Shown here piece by piece: positions 47,567 to 59,113 of a stretch of DNA of 64,000 bases. Both the position numbers and the translations under genes were made by a program. The notes below the pieces were generated by a model. It saw only the letters and a list, made by a program, of their open reading frames with translations. It searched no databases and was not told the DNA's origin. Source of the stretch: Paramecium octaurelia (taxonomy: Eukaryota > Ciliophora > Oligohymenophorea > Peniculida > Parameciidae). Position 1 is the first letter of the stretch, and each line of letters starts with the position of its first letter. The stretch spans positions 62,001-126,000 of the forward strand of contig CAJJDP010000164.1 in NCBI GenBank assembly GCA_905182995.1. Reading direction: 5' to 3'.

Positions 47567-50090
47567 TCATCCACTGGAGTAGTTCTCAATATTCTATTTA
47601 TTATATTGTTTATACTAATTTAATTGTGGCAGCATCTCTAATATAGTCTCCAATGTATCACTTTATTCTACTATCTAACAAATTACCAACAAGTATCCAT
47701 ATAATGGTATCTATTATTCATAAATGAATTTCTTTAATATCATCAATTGTCTATTCCCCTCATATGATTGCAATTCCAAAAGTAGAAACAAAAACAGATT
47801 TTCGTGATTGAACGAAATTAACAATATCTTACACACAAACTATAATTATATAATGTGAATTACATCATCTAATTTATTTTTGTACGCCATCTTTATGATC
47901 TGCCTTAAAGAATAAGGGATCACCTTGTCCACTTCCATCTTAGTATTTTGTTCTATTAGATAAAATAGCAATTCAAATAAGTGTTTAATATTGATCAATT
48001 CCAGTTTAAATTATGATTCCGGCTATATTTATTCTAAAATCTCAGAAACTATAATGAACAATGATTTATTGTTTTCTACCTTCCATTAATACTTATATTA
48101 ATTGTTTCCCATGACTGTATCTTTTATGAACTAAATAGTACAAGTGTCCATCTACATTGAAATCATAAAGAAAGTGTGAAGCTTTACTAATTACTTTGCC
48201 AGTGTTGATTAATCAAAGGTGCACATATTGTAGGATTACTTGCAAAGATCAATAGGGAGACTTTTCTTCGACGCAATGTATTGATATAATAGCTAATATA
48301 ATTGATCTACATTAGCAGTGTCGTTTTATTTGATGCATTTCTCAATAAAATTCAACAAAAAATAATACATATGTTAATCTAAGGTCGGCTTGTATTCGAC
48401 AAAAAAGTTAATCACAATCTAGTAATAGTAGATTTATTAATTTCTTATGCAAGATTCAAGGATAGCATAAAATAAGATTGAATTTGAATCAATTAATTAA
48501 TATGATTCTTCAAGAAGTGATTTCAATTGTTTACACAAATTCAATCTGTTCTCTTATTTATTGTTACTTTGGAATTCTTTCAAAAACAACAACGTTCCTG
48601 TTATTATACCTGATTTATAATTTTTTAGGAGATTTTAAAATAGAATTGTTTGAGTCTACGGCAAGATGCCGAATTCTAAATTTAAGAACATAGCTAAATG
48701 TTACAATATTTGACTCTCCTTGATTTACAGATTTGACAGTAAAGTTATTAATTAGCCGAATTGTTTGGTCAATCTAGTATCACTTGCAAAGTTGGGGATT
48801 ATCAGTATGATCATATGAAAAAACTCATCCAAACTTACTTCTTAGTATTTTCCTATGTGTTACACAATTGTGAAAACCAATTAACACAAATCAATTATAT
48901 TTCCTATGAGATTGTGACTCAATGACGTAATTTGATCATCATTGAAGTTGCTGATGTTGAGTAATTATGGAAAGTCAATGAGCATCTGATTAATGTCCTT
49001 ACTTAATTTCATTATGTTCTGCTGATTCGAAGCCCTGAGGATCAAATTGTATTTAAATTGAAACCATTAATTTATTAATATGAAATTGATTGGGTACAAG
49101 GAAATATTCTAACTCAATTCTTTAAGGAGGATCAAAATATCAGTGACTGTGTGCATTAGGTTGTTATCCAGGAATTGTTGGAACATCTTGCTGACTTGAT
49201 TTCTCACTTTTTCAAAATCGATTTCTGATTAAAGTTCTTTGATTTTAACAATTAGGATGAGGAGTTGAATTTCAAGGGGAGTTGTTTTCTATAAATCATA
49301 TTGCTTGCTGTATTGAATGAAATCAGTTATTTTGTTTAATTTATAGTATGATAGTAAGATACATTGATTGCATTGATTGAGATAATTCTGATCCGATTTC
49401 TTGAGTTCCTCTTTGATGTTAAGACAAACCGATATAACAGTTTCAAGATTCTTGTTCTCCTCAACCAATTGACAGCATTATTGCAAGATTAAGTAATAGG
49501 AGTATATTATTAGGTTTGCTTATGAATCAACTAATTTATGTTTTTTTTAGTCGAATTTAATAATGTATTGATAAAATTGATCTATTTTTTCACTTGAATT
49601 GAATTAATTAATTTTGTAAAGCAGCATGCTAATTTATGAGATTTTGTTACAATCTATGCACTATTCAAATTTGTAGCATTGTTCTAAAGCAGTTAATGTC
49701 AATTCGTTTGGTTAATATATTTTTAGGTACAGTATTTTTTTTTATAAGACTTCAAATAGATAAAAGTATTCTTAAAGTAAATTTTAGTTTGAAATGTAAA
49801 TGAAAGAATTGATCAACATCACTTGAACTTATATCATAGGCGTAATGTATATGTCATTTTCATCTTATTTAATTGATAAATGATCTTCTATTTAATTGAA
49901 CCAATTGATTAGCAATCTAATAGCTACTAGTGACAATTTCATACATGGGGTCTTGCACTATCTTCCTCTGGTCTTGCTGTAACACCTTGTTCATATCGAA
50001 ATCTAAGAATTGTTACACTTCTGAAACAAGACCATCGCAAGGTTATTGTAATTGAAGTACTTCAATAAAACACTCTATCGAATTAAGCAT
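47567..50090 (-). CDS. large all-alpha hypothetical protein, 831 aa
   Basis: One 28-nt intron (49917-49944) near the 5' end. The sequence is helical throughout, made of repeated Leu/Ile-rich amphipathic helices about 20 residues long, without TM segments or catalytic motifs. This fits a HEAT/ARM-like solenoid such as karyopherins, but no diagnostic motif was seen, so I leave it unassigned. Convergent with the secreted acidic protein gene (127 bp between stops) and 70 bp downstream of the complex III subunit gene. Confidence 0.65.
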
Positions 50091-50160
50091 AATATTTAAT
50101 TAAATAATCGGTAATTGTAATCTCTATATATATAATAGCTCATCTTCTTTCTCCCCTTCC

Positions 50161-50495
50161 TCAATGAAATATGAAACCATTTTCATTTCCTCTGAGAGCA
50201 TGTTGAATTTTTGGTTACACACAAGCCTCAACACAAGTCACTAAATCCCTGTATGGATACATCTAATGTAAACCATGGATCAATAACATACGCAATTCTT
50301 TTCAGGATCAGCATTTTTCAAAGATAGGAATGCTTTCACACATCTGTCATATTTGTCATCGTACCACTTACACTAAGGTCTGCAATATTAGATAAGTAAA
50401 TCCTTAGGATCTTTGCCCTATTCCAACATTGTCTTTATGGCTGATGGGTAATTCTCATTAATTTTTCCCTCTCCAAAATTAACCTAATTAGACAT
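50161..50495 (-). CDS. ubiquinol-cytochrome c reductase hinge subunit (QCR6/UQCRH-like)
   Basis: 101 aa with one 29-nt intron (50263-50291). Two C-x9-C motifs are visible: C-KWYDDKYDR-C and, across the intron, C-MYPYRDLVT-C, followed by VEACVQPKI and a basic tail. This order and spacing match the complex III hinge protein, which sits in the mitochondrial intermembrane space beside cytochrome c1; plant relatives have a similar ending around CIDKCVAPK. Twin C-x9-C proteins are imported and oxidised by the MIA40 pathway. No cleavable presequence is seen, as expected. Other CHCH proteins are the alternative. Confidence 0.75.
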
Positions 50496-50977
50496 CTCTC
50501 TACAAATTAATTTATTAAATATCTTTCTTTATTTTGACATTATTAAATAAACATGCATAATGACTACAGCATTCTCTCTCATTCTAAAATATCCCAATAC
50601 TTATAGAATAGTGAGTGCATTATCTAAAATTAATATTAAAAGATGGCTTATAATTTGAATTTAAAATGCTTTAACTATTTCTCTTCAAAAGTAATTAATT
50701 TATATAAGTCTACATATAGATAAATTCATTAAAATATAAGTGATTCTTAAAATAGAATAATTTTAGTTGATGCTTAATTTGATAATTAAATAAGTCCTAT
50801 ATAAAAAATATCAAAACTTTCTAAATTATATGTAAATTACAACTTTGTTAATAAATGAAAAAGTAAAGAAAGAACAGTATCAATTAAATTACAACAAAAG
50901 AAGGGGGCAAAGATTTTTGACAATATACAAGATGTACTTTGGAAAGCACTTTGCAATAGTATAATTAAGTAATTCAT
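50496..50977. other. intergenic gap
   Basis: 482 bp, AT-rich. Two very short ORFs exist on the plus strand (34 codons from 50558, and 21 codons from 50854) with nothing to support them. It includes the promoter of the QCR6-like gene. No RNA gene or repeat recognised. Confidence 0.35.
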
Positions 50978-51610
50978 TCATTATTTTAATTATTTAGTTT
51001 TTATGCAAAATATTTATTTCTTTCCCTATATACGACTCAAAATCTGGTCTTGTTGTCTCTTTAATCTTCTAATCTCTTTTATCACTTGAGATTTATCATA
51101 ATATTCATATCCAAACTTATTTTTCAATGCCCTTCCTATCTTAAGACTGAAATTGTGACTGTCGCTGAATACATGTGATCCAAAAGTTTCTTCTATTATT
51201 TGAATCTCCTCATTTGATATGAATTGACCCAAAATTCGAAATCTATTTCTTGCTGCATTAAGTTTCTTAGCATATACCTTGATTATAGCTCTTTTCTTTG
51301 CTCGCTTCATTCTAAACAACTCTGACTTCCTTTTCCTTGTCAGATCTGTGATTTGACTTTGAAAATGAATGTCAATGGCTCTTCTCTTGTGTTTGCTTTC
51401 TAATAGAGATTCAAATTGTCGTATCACATCCATTTCAGACTATGTGAAATTGTGAGCCTCCTTGAAATGCAGGATTTACTCTTGTAACTATCTAATCACA
51501 TCCTTCTTGCTTGTAATAGATTCATTACCAATCATGAATTATTCTGATTCCAATTGCGGATCAGCAAGAGTTTTTATAAAAGAAGTTAGAGGAGGACGAA
51601 AGAAATTCAT
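50978..51610 (-). CDS. basic coiled-coil hypothetical protein, 210 aa
   Basis: Uninterrupted ciliate-code frame. Residues 35-210 are strongly basic and helical (for example RKRKSELFRMKRAKKR) with a mid-domain QIIEETFGSHVFSDSHNF. No TM segment; possible nucleic-acid or tubulin binding by charge, but nothing specific. The first in-frame ATG is only 12 bp from the divergent ATG of the first CCDC42-like gene. A later ATG at 51433 would give a shorter 152-aa form and a more normal spacing. Confidence 0.65.
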
Positions 51611-51622
51611 TTTTAATAATTT

Positions 51623-52724
51623 ATGTAAAAAAAAGTTATCAAAAAGTCTTCTACAGTCAAATAATTTGATGCTGCCTCTCCAGCTACTAAACTACTAGAA
51701 AAGCGAAGAAAGATGTATGAGATACATGAAGCCTATGAACATCAACAAGACGAATATAAGAAGTATTTGTATTGCTTAACAATTGCTAAGACAGGAGGAA
51801 GAATTCAAGAAATAAGAGGAATAAATAAGAGAGAAGGACAAGCAGATTTAGGAAGAATTGATTAAGTTTTGTAATTTCTTGTAGGAGAATGAGGCAAAGA
51901 AAAAGAGAGCATTGGTGAGGTTTCAAGAGGAGAAATCTTATAAGGAATAGAAGGAGAAGGAAATTTAGGATTTAACAGCTTAGTGGACTGATTTGCAGAG
52001 ACATCAATAGAGATTGGAAAAGAAAGGTAAGCCAATTGAGTTCTTATGTCTTAAGTTACATCTTTGAAGAAGTACGAAGATTATTTGGATAGTATCATAA
52101 AGCAATATCCAGAGTAGTATCATGATTTGCAATCCATTTTGGATAGATATGCAACATTGACCAATTCCAATTCAAAGTTGGTTGAAGAACATTAGAATAT
52201 GGAGAAGGAATTTGAGAAACTCAAATATGAGTCAACCTAATATGAGAAGGAGAAGAATCATGAGATTCTCTAATTAAATAATGATATAAAGGATTTGTAG
52301 AAGAAGTTGGAGGAGAAGGCAGCTGAGAGAAATCAAATTTAAAGTGTTTATGAAGCGACTACTAATGATGCTTCATCGAAAAACTTAAGTTTGGGGAGAA
52401 TATTGATGGCTGTTGACAATCTCTTTACGCGTTGTTAGGAAGGAACTCAGAGAATGAAGTAAGATTTCGAAGAGTACAAGTAGGATAAACAAAATAAGGA
52501 GAAGGTGAAGGATAAAATTACAAATAATAAAATTCCAAATTAGGACTTACAATTTAATGACGAGGACAATTATGAATTAAAAAGTTAAATGATAAATCTT
52601 AATTTTAGGTTAACAGGCTGCATGGAAATTGAAGCAAATTGTACAATTTATGTCAGATTTCAAAAAGATTATTGATAATTGCAAAGCAGAATTGGGGAAA
52701 GCCAAAGAATAAAAAATTAAATGA
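51623..52724 (+). CDS. CCDC42/CFAP73-like (DUF4200) coiled-coil protein, copy 1
   Basis: 339 aa with introns 51763-51790, 52027-52055 and 52584-52608. The N-terminal DUF4200-type segment SPATKLLEKRRKMYEIHEAY and a later LIKFCNFLQENEAKKKRA match the CCDC42/CFAP73 family, whose members in Chlamydomonas (MIA1/MIA2) form the modifier-of-inner-arms complex that regulates dynein f/I1 and ciliary beating. The rest is coiled coil. A clear paralog follows 25 bp downstream. The family call is based on this motif order; cilium location is inferred. Confidence 0.78.
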
Positions 52725-52749
52725 AATTAAATATATATATATAATAATA

Positions 52750-53815
52750 ATGAATAAGTAAGAGAAAAGAAAATTGCCTAATCATTTATAATATGACACT
52801 GTAAGTCCAGCCACTAAATTGCTCGAGAAGAGAAGAAAGATGTACGAAGTTCACGAGGCATTTGAAGCTTAAAGAGAAGAGTTTAAGAAGTAAATAAATA
52901 GAAAAAGTTTAGATAGGAAGATAAGTTTAAGCTTGAGGAGGAAAAGATCAGATAGAAGGATATGGAAATTTAAGAGTCTTTGATTAAGTTTTGCAAATTT
53001 CTTTAGGATAATGAAGCAAAAAAGAAGAGAGCTGAAGGAAGATTGGAGGAGGAACGAAGATAAAAAATATAGAAAGAAAAAGAAATTTAGGATTTGAATG
53101 GTTAGTTGTAGGAGTTGGAAAAGAAATAATAAAAACTAGAGAAGAAGGGTATGTTTAGGTTTATATCAAAACAGTTACTTCGATGAAAAAATATGAAGAA
53201 TATTTAGATAGTGTTGCAAAACAATATCCAGAATAATATCATGATATGGCATCAATATTAGAGAGACATAGTACATTGTCGAGTTAGAATTCAAAATTGG
53301 TTGAAGAGCATTAATCAATGGAGAAGGAATATGAAAGATTAAAATATGTGTCAACCCAATACGAGAAGGATAAGAATCATGAAATTTTATAATTTAATAA
53401 TGATATTAAGGAGCTATAAAAAAAGTTGGAAGAAAAGGTAGCAGAGAGAAATTAATTATATTAATTGGTTGAGGCATCAGCCAATGAGGCTTCATCTAAG
53501 AATTTGAGTTTGGGAAGAATTCTAATGGCTATCGATAATTTATTTAATAGATGTTAAGAGGGAACCTAGAAGATTAAACACGAATTGGAAGAAACTAAAT
53601 AGGAGAATAATAAAAAGGAGGATAAAAAGGCTAAGAAAGAGGACAACAAGAAATAATAGAATAAAGATGAAAATAAGGAGGAAGAAGAAGACAATTATGA
53701 AGTTAAAAGTTAATAGGCAATGTAGAAATTAAAAATTATATCTTTGTACTTAAATGATTTTAAAAAGATTATTTAAGGATGTAAAGAAGATTATAAAAAG
53801 GCTTAAAATAAATGA
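52750..53815 (+). CDS. CCDC42/CFAP73-like (DUF4200) coiled-coil protein, copy 2
   Basis: 338 aa with introns 52890-52912 and 53149-53174, at the same positions in the protein as the first two introns of copy 1; the third intron of copy 1 is absent here. It shares the SPATKLLEKRRKMYE core, the IKFCKFLQDNEAKKKRAEG segment, a coiled-coil body and a Lys/Glu-rich region before the C-terminal helix (DFKKIIQGCKEDYKKAQ). Gln/Lys/Glu-rich linker sequence is expanded compared with copy 1. Same strand as copy 1, so a tandem duplicate. Confidence 0.78.
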
Positions 53816-53850
53816 TTTTAATTATATATATAAATAAATAAACTAGATTA

Positions 53851-54670
53851 TCATTCCAACTTTTTAGTAACAGCGGTTAACAATTATTTTTTTTGCATTT
53901 ATGACATTGGAAACCTTCTTGAAGAGCGTGCTGTTTCTACTAGATTAATCATTTTATTTGGTGACATAACTTGTTTTTAAGGTGTTTCAGAATCACCTGA
54001 ATCATCAAATTAAACATTTTTAGAAGTCATTAATTCATTGAAATCCTTTAGTAATATTTGCATAATACTTCGCATTTTTGCTAAGTATTTTTATTTTTTT
54101 TATTTTATTTTTTACTTCTCTTCCTAAATTTATTCTGCAGCCTTATTATAATGTTTATGGATTTTTTATGCTTCTTAGTAAAATTTAACTAATGAATTAA
54201 GTTCAGTTTAATTTAGAACATGTAAATCATTTCTAATGGTTGTTTTAAAAGGCTCAAGTTCATTGTTCATATTTTGTTGAAATTAAGCACAATTATCTTG
54301 TAACTTGATCATATCATTATCGATTTGACCTTTGAGATCTCCTTTGATCGAATTAAATTTTGATTTAATGCATTCAACGCAATTGTCTAATTCTCCATCC
54401 ATTTCCCTCACTAAATCCTATTAAGGTGAGTTGGTAACTTATTGAAATTCGACTGCATTGATTTATTAAATAGATTCATTTACGTAATCTTTGAATTGAG
54501 TGGTTGTTTTTCTAACATGAGAAATATGATCATCAAGAAAACAATCAGCACAACCTAAAATCTCAATAGCCAATACCTATTTTCTTTGGGATAGAGCATG
54601 AAGGATCGACACAAACATATTTTATGCGTTAAGAATCGTGATTTGGATGTTAGCAATTAGTGATATCCAT
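53851..54670 (-). CDS. B-box-like zinc finger plus coiled-coil protein
   Basis: 265 aa with one 22-nt intron (54555-54576). The N-terminus has the spacing of a ciliate B-box-type zinc finger: C-x2-H near residue 6 (NCQHPNH), YVCVDPSC, then CADCFLDDHISHV. A long coiled coil (about 60-205) and a short Ser/Thr-rich tail with MSPNKM follow. The layout resembles TRIM proteins without the RING domain. Possible roles include ubiquitin-related or cytoskeletal scaffolding; nothing in the sequence decides. The intron lies inside the zinc-finger part; without it the ORF would start at a later Met. Confidence 0.7.
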
Positions 54671-54923
54671 AAATTTAATATATTATTCAGCCGCCAATAT
54701 ATTCCCGGTTATTAAATTCAAATTTAGATGCAATTGCCTAATCAAATAAAGCAAACTAATTTGCACACATTGTATGTAATTGTATTTGCTTATCAATAAA
54801 ATAATCTCCAAATCATTGGAGTTCTTAAAGTATAGATTATTATTCTATTCTCACAATTTTATATATAAAAATATATATATATATTAAAGTTAATTAATCA
54901 AAATTATCAATAAAATTGATCAA

Positions 54924-56123
54924 TCATTTTTAGACATATTGAAATGTACTTTACCCTCTATTATGGTCAGATTTATTTTTTTTATTGCTTCCTAATTCAA
55001 TCTCGGCTTCAGATTCACTGCTTTCTTAGTCATGTAATTATTAACTTGATCTCCTAATGTTTATAACCTAGAGTTGAAATATTAATGTTTAATACATTTG
55101 GATTTTTAGTGGGAATACCCATAATTGGATCTTATTTGTTAGGAACTTTGATAGATTTTTTGAAATTGAATTGGTTTAACACTTTCAATTTGGTTACAAA
55201 TGCAAAGAATTCTTAAAGAAGCGTATTGTTTATTTAACATTAAGGAGGAGGTTTTGTAATAGTTTATGTAAATTGATGAAATTGATTCAGATATTCGTAA
55301 TGTTTGATGCTTTCACAGTAGATCTCATAAAGACTCAAAGTATCACTATTAGGTAGAGTAGCATATTAGTCTATGATTTTTTCAATTTCAGTACAAATGA
55401 ACTTCTAAAATCTCCACACATCAACATACAGAGCTACTTATATTTCTATTAAATTTGGATTGTATTGAATCAATATCAAGCCTGAATTAATGAGGTTTTG
55501 TATTTTATAATGCCATAAGAACATCAGTTTTGCTTCGATCTGTTCTTTATCAGCCACATAGGGATAATTAAGTTTAAGTACAGCCCTATATAAATCAACA
55601 TTGGCTGCCAACTTTTACAAATATACATAGCATAATTAAGCATAGATTCTGGCTGGCTATGCTTTATCTTCAAATTCAGTCAAAATCTTTTGTGATTATT
55701 AATTCTTCTATTAGTCAGGTTCTGTCTAAGTAGTATACCATTCCTGTTTTTCCAATTACACCCAAGACATCTTTGTTTCCCTTAGCTTAATTGCCACATC
55801 TTATATTATTTCATTATATTAAAATTGTTAATGTAAAGCTGCTAACAAATGCACTACTTAGACACCTTGTAGATCTTTGGACTTAGTTTCTAAAAACTAG
55901 AACAGAAACTCGATATGCTCTACAATATGATTATTTATTATTTACCATCCCTATCCAACAAATATTAAGCTAAAACTTCACCCTTCTGTTTGAGATCGAG
56001 TTTACTATTGGAAGTTATTATTTAAGCTAATTTCTCTTGCAATTGTTGATTGATGGGAGTGCTTGAGGCCTAAGTGGTTGGACTAGAGCCAAAAATGGAT
56101 GTAAATCTAGAAAAAAGTGACAT
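54924..56123 (-). CDS. helical protein, possible ANTH-type endocytic adaptor, 381 aa
   Basis: Introns 55920-55945 and 55068-55095. The first 330 residues are amphipathic helices. The middle (ALYVDVWRFQKFICTEIEKI ... LSLYEIYCESIKHYEYL) has the size and helix pattern seen in ANTH domains of AP180/CALM proteins, which bind phosphoinositides and clathrin. The C-terminus is disordered, acidic then basic (ESSESEAEIELGSNKKNKSD). The match is weak and the lipid-binding Lys/His cluster is not clear. Without the second intron the frame ends early; the intron-joined tail reads better. Confidence 0.5.
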
Positions 56124-56267
56124 TTATATAATAATTATTTGAGAACTTATACTTTAATGAAGTATTTTCATGTCAACGGTAAGTGATTATTAATTAGCTA
56201 CATGGTTATATAAGTAGATGGCCATATAAAATGTTTTTATATATATTTAATGTAATATTGTATTGTA

Positions 56268-56902
56268 TCAATAGACATTTCCTTCGAAGGTTTATTTGAA
56301 CCATTCAACTGCTTCTTTTTTAGTTACTCTTTGTTATGTGCCCAATCTTGAGTTTCTTGACTTTCTTTGAGCAACTCTGAGTCCTGGTCTAGACAAGACT
56401 ACGTAGAAGTCCATACCGAAGATACCTATTGGTTGTACATTAATAGAATACCTGTGTATGGATCATATTTTAATCCCAAATCGATGTGTTCTTGAATACC
56501 AAATCCGAAGTTTCCTGATTCAGAGAAGTTTCTCTTCTTCAATTCCATTTCCTTAACTCTCAAACCTCTTACAAGGATATCTCTTGCTTAATCGCCTCTG
56601 ATGGTGCAAAAGACGGAGATCTTCTCATTTCTTCTGATACCAAATGATCTCACTGTATATCTTGCTTTGCCAAAAACTGGCTTTTATCCTGTAAGGTCTT
56701 CCAAGACTTTAGCAGCCTTAGTCAATTTATCACCTGATTCACCAGCACAAATATGAACCATCAATTTTTCAATTCTAATTTTTCTCATCACATTCTCTTT
56801 AGTTTCTTATGGTTTAGCAACTTTTGCTTATGCTGCTGGCTATTATTTTGCTTCTGTTTTAGGTTATGCTGCTTTTCCACCCTTTTGAGCTTATTAAGAC
56901 AT
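56268..56902 (-). CDS. RPL11: 60S ribosomal protein L11 (uL5)
   Basis: 202 aa with one 26-nt intron (56426-56451). Family signatures: [39 protein letters not shown] and [17 protein letters not shown]. It sits at the central protuberance and contacts 5S rRNA together with uL18. The N-terminus carries an extra Gln/Ala/Lys-rich stretch of about 35 residues before the conserved start (MRKIRIEKL), longer than in animals and plants. Start chosen as the ATG that opens this frame; the conserved domain would also fit a start at Met 40, so the extension is the uncertain part. Confidence 0.92.
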
Positions 56903-57027
56903 CTTATTTCCTCAAATTAAAATCAAAAAAAAATCTTTATATTTGAAATATAAACAGAACAAAGATATTAAACATAATAAATAATTTGTTAATATTATAT
57001 ATGTACTATTCTTTATACTGTAATATA

Positions 57028-57925
57028 TCATTCTTGCTAGACTTATGCTTATTCTTTGTCGATTTCTCCTTACTTAATAAGATTAACAGCAGTTTAATCT
57101 TCAGCCTAACCCTTTCTTCTGATTTAAACTGTCTTTGTTCTGTTGGAATCGTCATAAAACTCTCTCAATTTTTAAGCTAGAGTTAATTAATTAAACAAAT
57201 ATACCATCAACCTTGGGTCTCTTGACTAACTTGACTTTTCTCAATGTGATGTTTTATAATGGGAAAATAGTTCTGGTGGCTTTTCCGATTTCTTTGGCAA
57301 GAACCTCTTGATTGAAGAAACCAAGCAATTAGGTAATTGATTTTTTGGAGACTTCCTTCAGGACGATTTCAACGATCTTCTTTCTGATGTCTTTGATTTG
57401 ACTTCTTTGAGCATATGTTGTTTTTCTTTATTGGTTTTTGATTGACTTTGTAAATGCAATGACAAAGATTCTGAGGATGTATCCATCTTGAGATCTGGCT
57501 TCAACTTAGGTCTAGAGAATGAGATACTAAAATACTTCGATCAAAGTTTATCGCTTTTTAATCATACCGAAGATCTTGTCCTTTGTTGAATCAAGACCAT
57601 AGAAGGAGGTTCTGCATCTTGTACCCTCGACGTCGTCTATAATCAATTTCACTTTTCTCCATGCCATCTAATCTGATTGTCCTTGGAGGTCAGCCAAAGA
57701 GGCTTCAACGACTCTTCCCTTAATGGCTTCGGTGGCCACAACTAAAAACTTTAATTATAATCAGGTACCTGTTCCTGCAGATTTATTAATGCAAGTATAG
57801 CCGAATCCACCAGCAGCGAAGGGCACAGGTGCTGTTAATTCAAACCACTCCTTTCTAGCCAATGGGTCGATGGTCTTCTTTTATCCCTTCTTCTTTCCTA
57901 ATTTCTTATTCTTTCCTTGAGTCAT
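57028..57925 (-). CDS. RPS3A: 40S ribosomal protein S3a (eS1)
   Basis: 280 aa with introns 57742-57768 and 57177-57204. Recognised by the conserved order of TIDPLARKEWFELTAPVPF, ASLADLQGQSDQ, TRCRTSFYGLDSTKDKI, FVIAFTK and the motif FNQEVLAKEIGKATRTIFPL, then a Lys-rich C-terminus. eS1 lies near the mRNA exit on the small subunit. The second intron joins the body to a C-terminal tail (DAQKLREFYDDSNRTKT), expected for the family. It is on the same strand as RPL11, 125 bp apart; co-location of ribosomal protein genes may reflect co-regulation. Confidence 0.93.
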
Positions 57926-58017
57926 GCAAAAAGATTTTGATTTTTTTTAATTTTTTCAAAAATTTATTATCCCTCTCATCCCCAGCCCTTAAATAAATAT
58001 AAATTATTTTATATATT

Positions 58018-58531
58018 ATGAGACAAGATAGTCCTCGCTTCAGAGCAGCCTTGCTCCATTCCATTGAATAGGAAAGAAGCAAGAAATTGATGGATTTCAA
58101 TGAACTCCTAAAGGATAACGAACTCACTTATCTCAAATTCGCATTCAAAACTGAAGAAAGATAAGAAAATATTTATATCAAGCAATTTTAAAAAGGCACC
58201 AATTTCCAGAGAACAGGTTTCATATTTATTGTAACCTCAAGGTACAATGAATATTTGTGATCTCTGGTCAAATGCTCAAATCAATAGGTATTTAGATATC
58301 TCTAGATTTACCAAAGATAAATTCCTGTTGCAAAAATTAGCTAAACAAAATAATAAATTCACTTACATTCGAAAACCCACAGCCTTTTTCTCTTAAACCC
58401 CCAGACCTCAACCAGTTGAAAAGAAAGACCTCAAATCTATAATCTCAGAATTAAATTCATTGCACAAAGAAAATAATAAACTACGATCTTAAATTAATCG
58501 CAAAATTTATTGTAAAACAGTCTAATTCTGA
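58018..58531 (+). CDS. hypothetical protein, 162 aa
   Basis: One 25-nt intron (58217-58241) that begins GTTT rather than GTA. Charged helices at both ends (SIEQERSKKLMDFNELLKD; a C-terminal stretch with heptad spacing) and a more hydrophobic central part (CDLWSNAQINRYLDISRF). No recognised domain. ATG-to-ATG distance to the divergent RPS3A gene is 92 bp. Convergent with the Cys-rich protein gene with 17 bp between stops. Confidence 0.55.
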
Positions 58532-58548
58532 AAATCTAAGCATATATA

Positions 58549-58899
58549 TCAAACATTCATAAATTTCTTAATCATCTTCATCTACTTTTTATTCAACTCT
58601 TTCTTTGAGCATTTCTTTTATGCACATTCCAATAATTCTTCTGCTGCCTCACTCTTTATTTTAACACAATCTTCAGCCTAAGCTCAAAAATATTGATATA
58701 CTTCCTTTATTTGTTAGACAGTGGGGTTATCTTAAGGAGCACACTCAGAAATGGCTTCAAAACATTCATAATCTTCGAAGCATTCATTAATTTGAACTCC
58801 ACATTTCTCGTTCAAACATGCATTATCTTCATCTATAGCTTTATGTTTTTTTGAGAAGCATGCAAGTAGTATCAAACTGATTAGGAAAATCTTATACAT
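58549..58899 (-). CDS. small secreted Cys-rich protein, type 1
   Basis: 108 aa with one 24-nt intron (58678-58701) that contains an in-frame TGA. An N-terminal signal peptide (MYKIFLISLILLACFSKK) is followed by closely spaced Cys (ACLNEKCGVQINECFEDYEC ...), in all about nine Cys, then Lys/Glu-rich helix. Likely secreted or in a secretory organelle, with disulfides. A related protein (59998-60363) lies 1.1 kb away on the opposite strand with the same EKC core. I do not know the family; surface or granule roles are guesses. Confidence 0.65.
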
Positions 58900-59113
58900 T
58901 ATTTATATAATGACTCTAAAGACAGTCAAACTTAGTTTTAAATAGACATTATTATTTTTATTCTATGGAATAATTAACAATTAATAATTTGTATAGAATC
59001 TCGCAATAATTGAGTTATAGAATTATAATCGTAGTAAATATATGCAAATATTATTTAATTCACAATGAGAATTTGCAATTATAATTATATTTTAGATTTA
59101 TTATATCAAATTA

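Noticed and set aside
53600..53700. Lys/Glu/Asn-rich run in CCDC42-like copy 2 as a possible mobile insertion
   Set aside because: It is in frame and resembles expansion of a linker already present in copy 1; no terminal repeats or target duplications seen.
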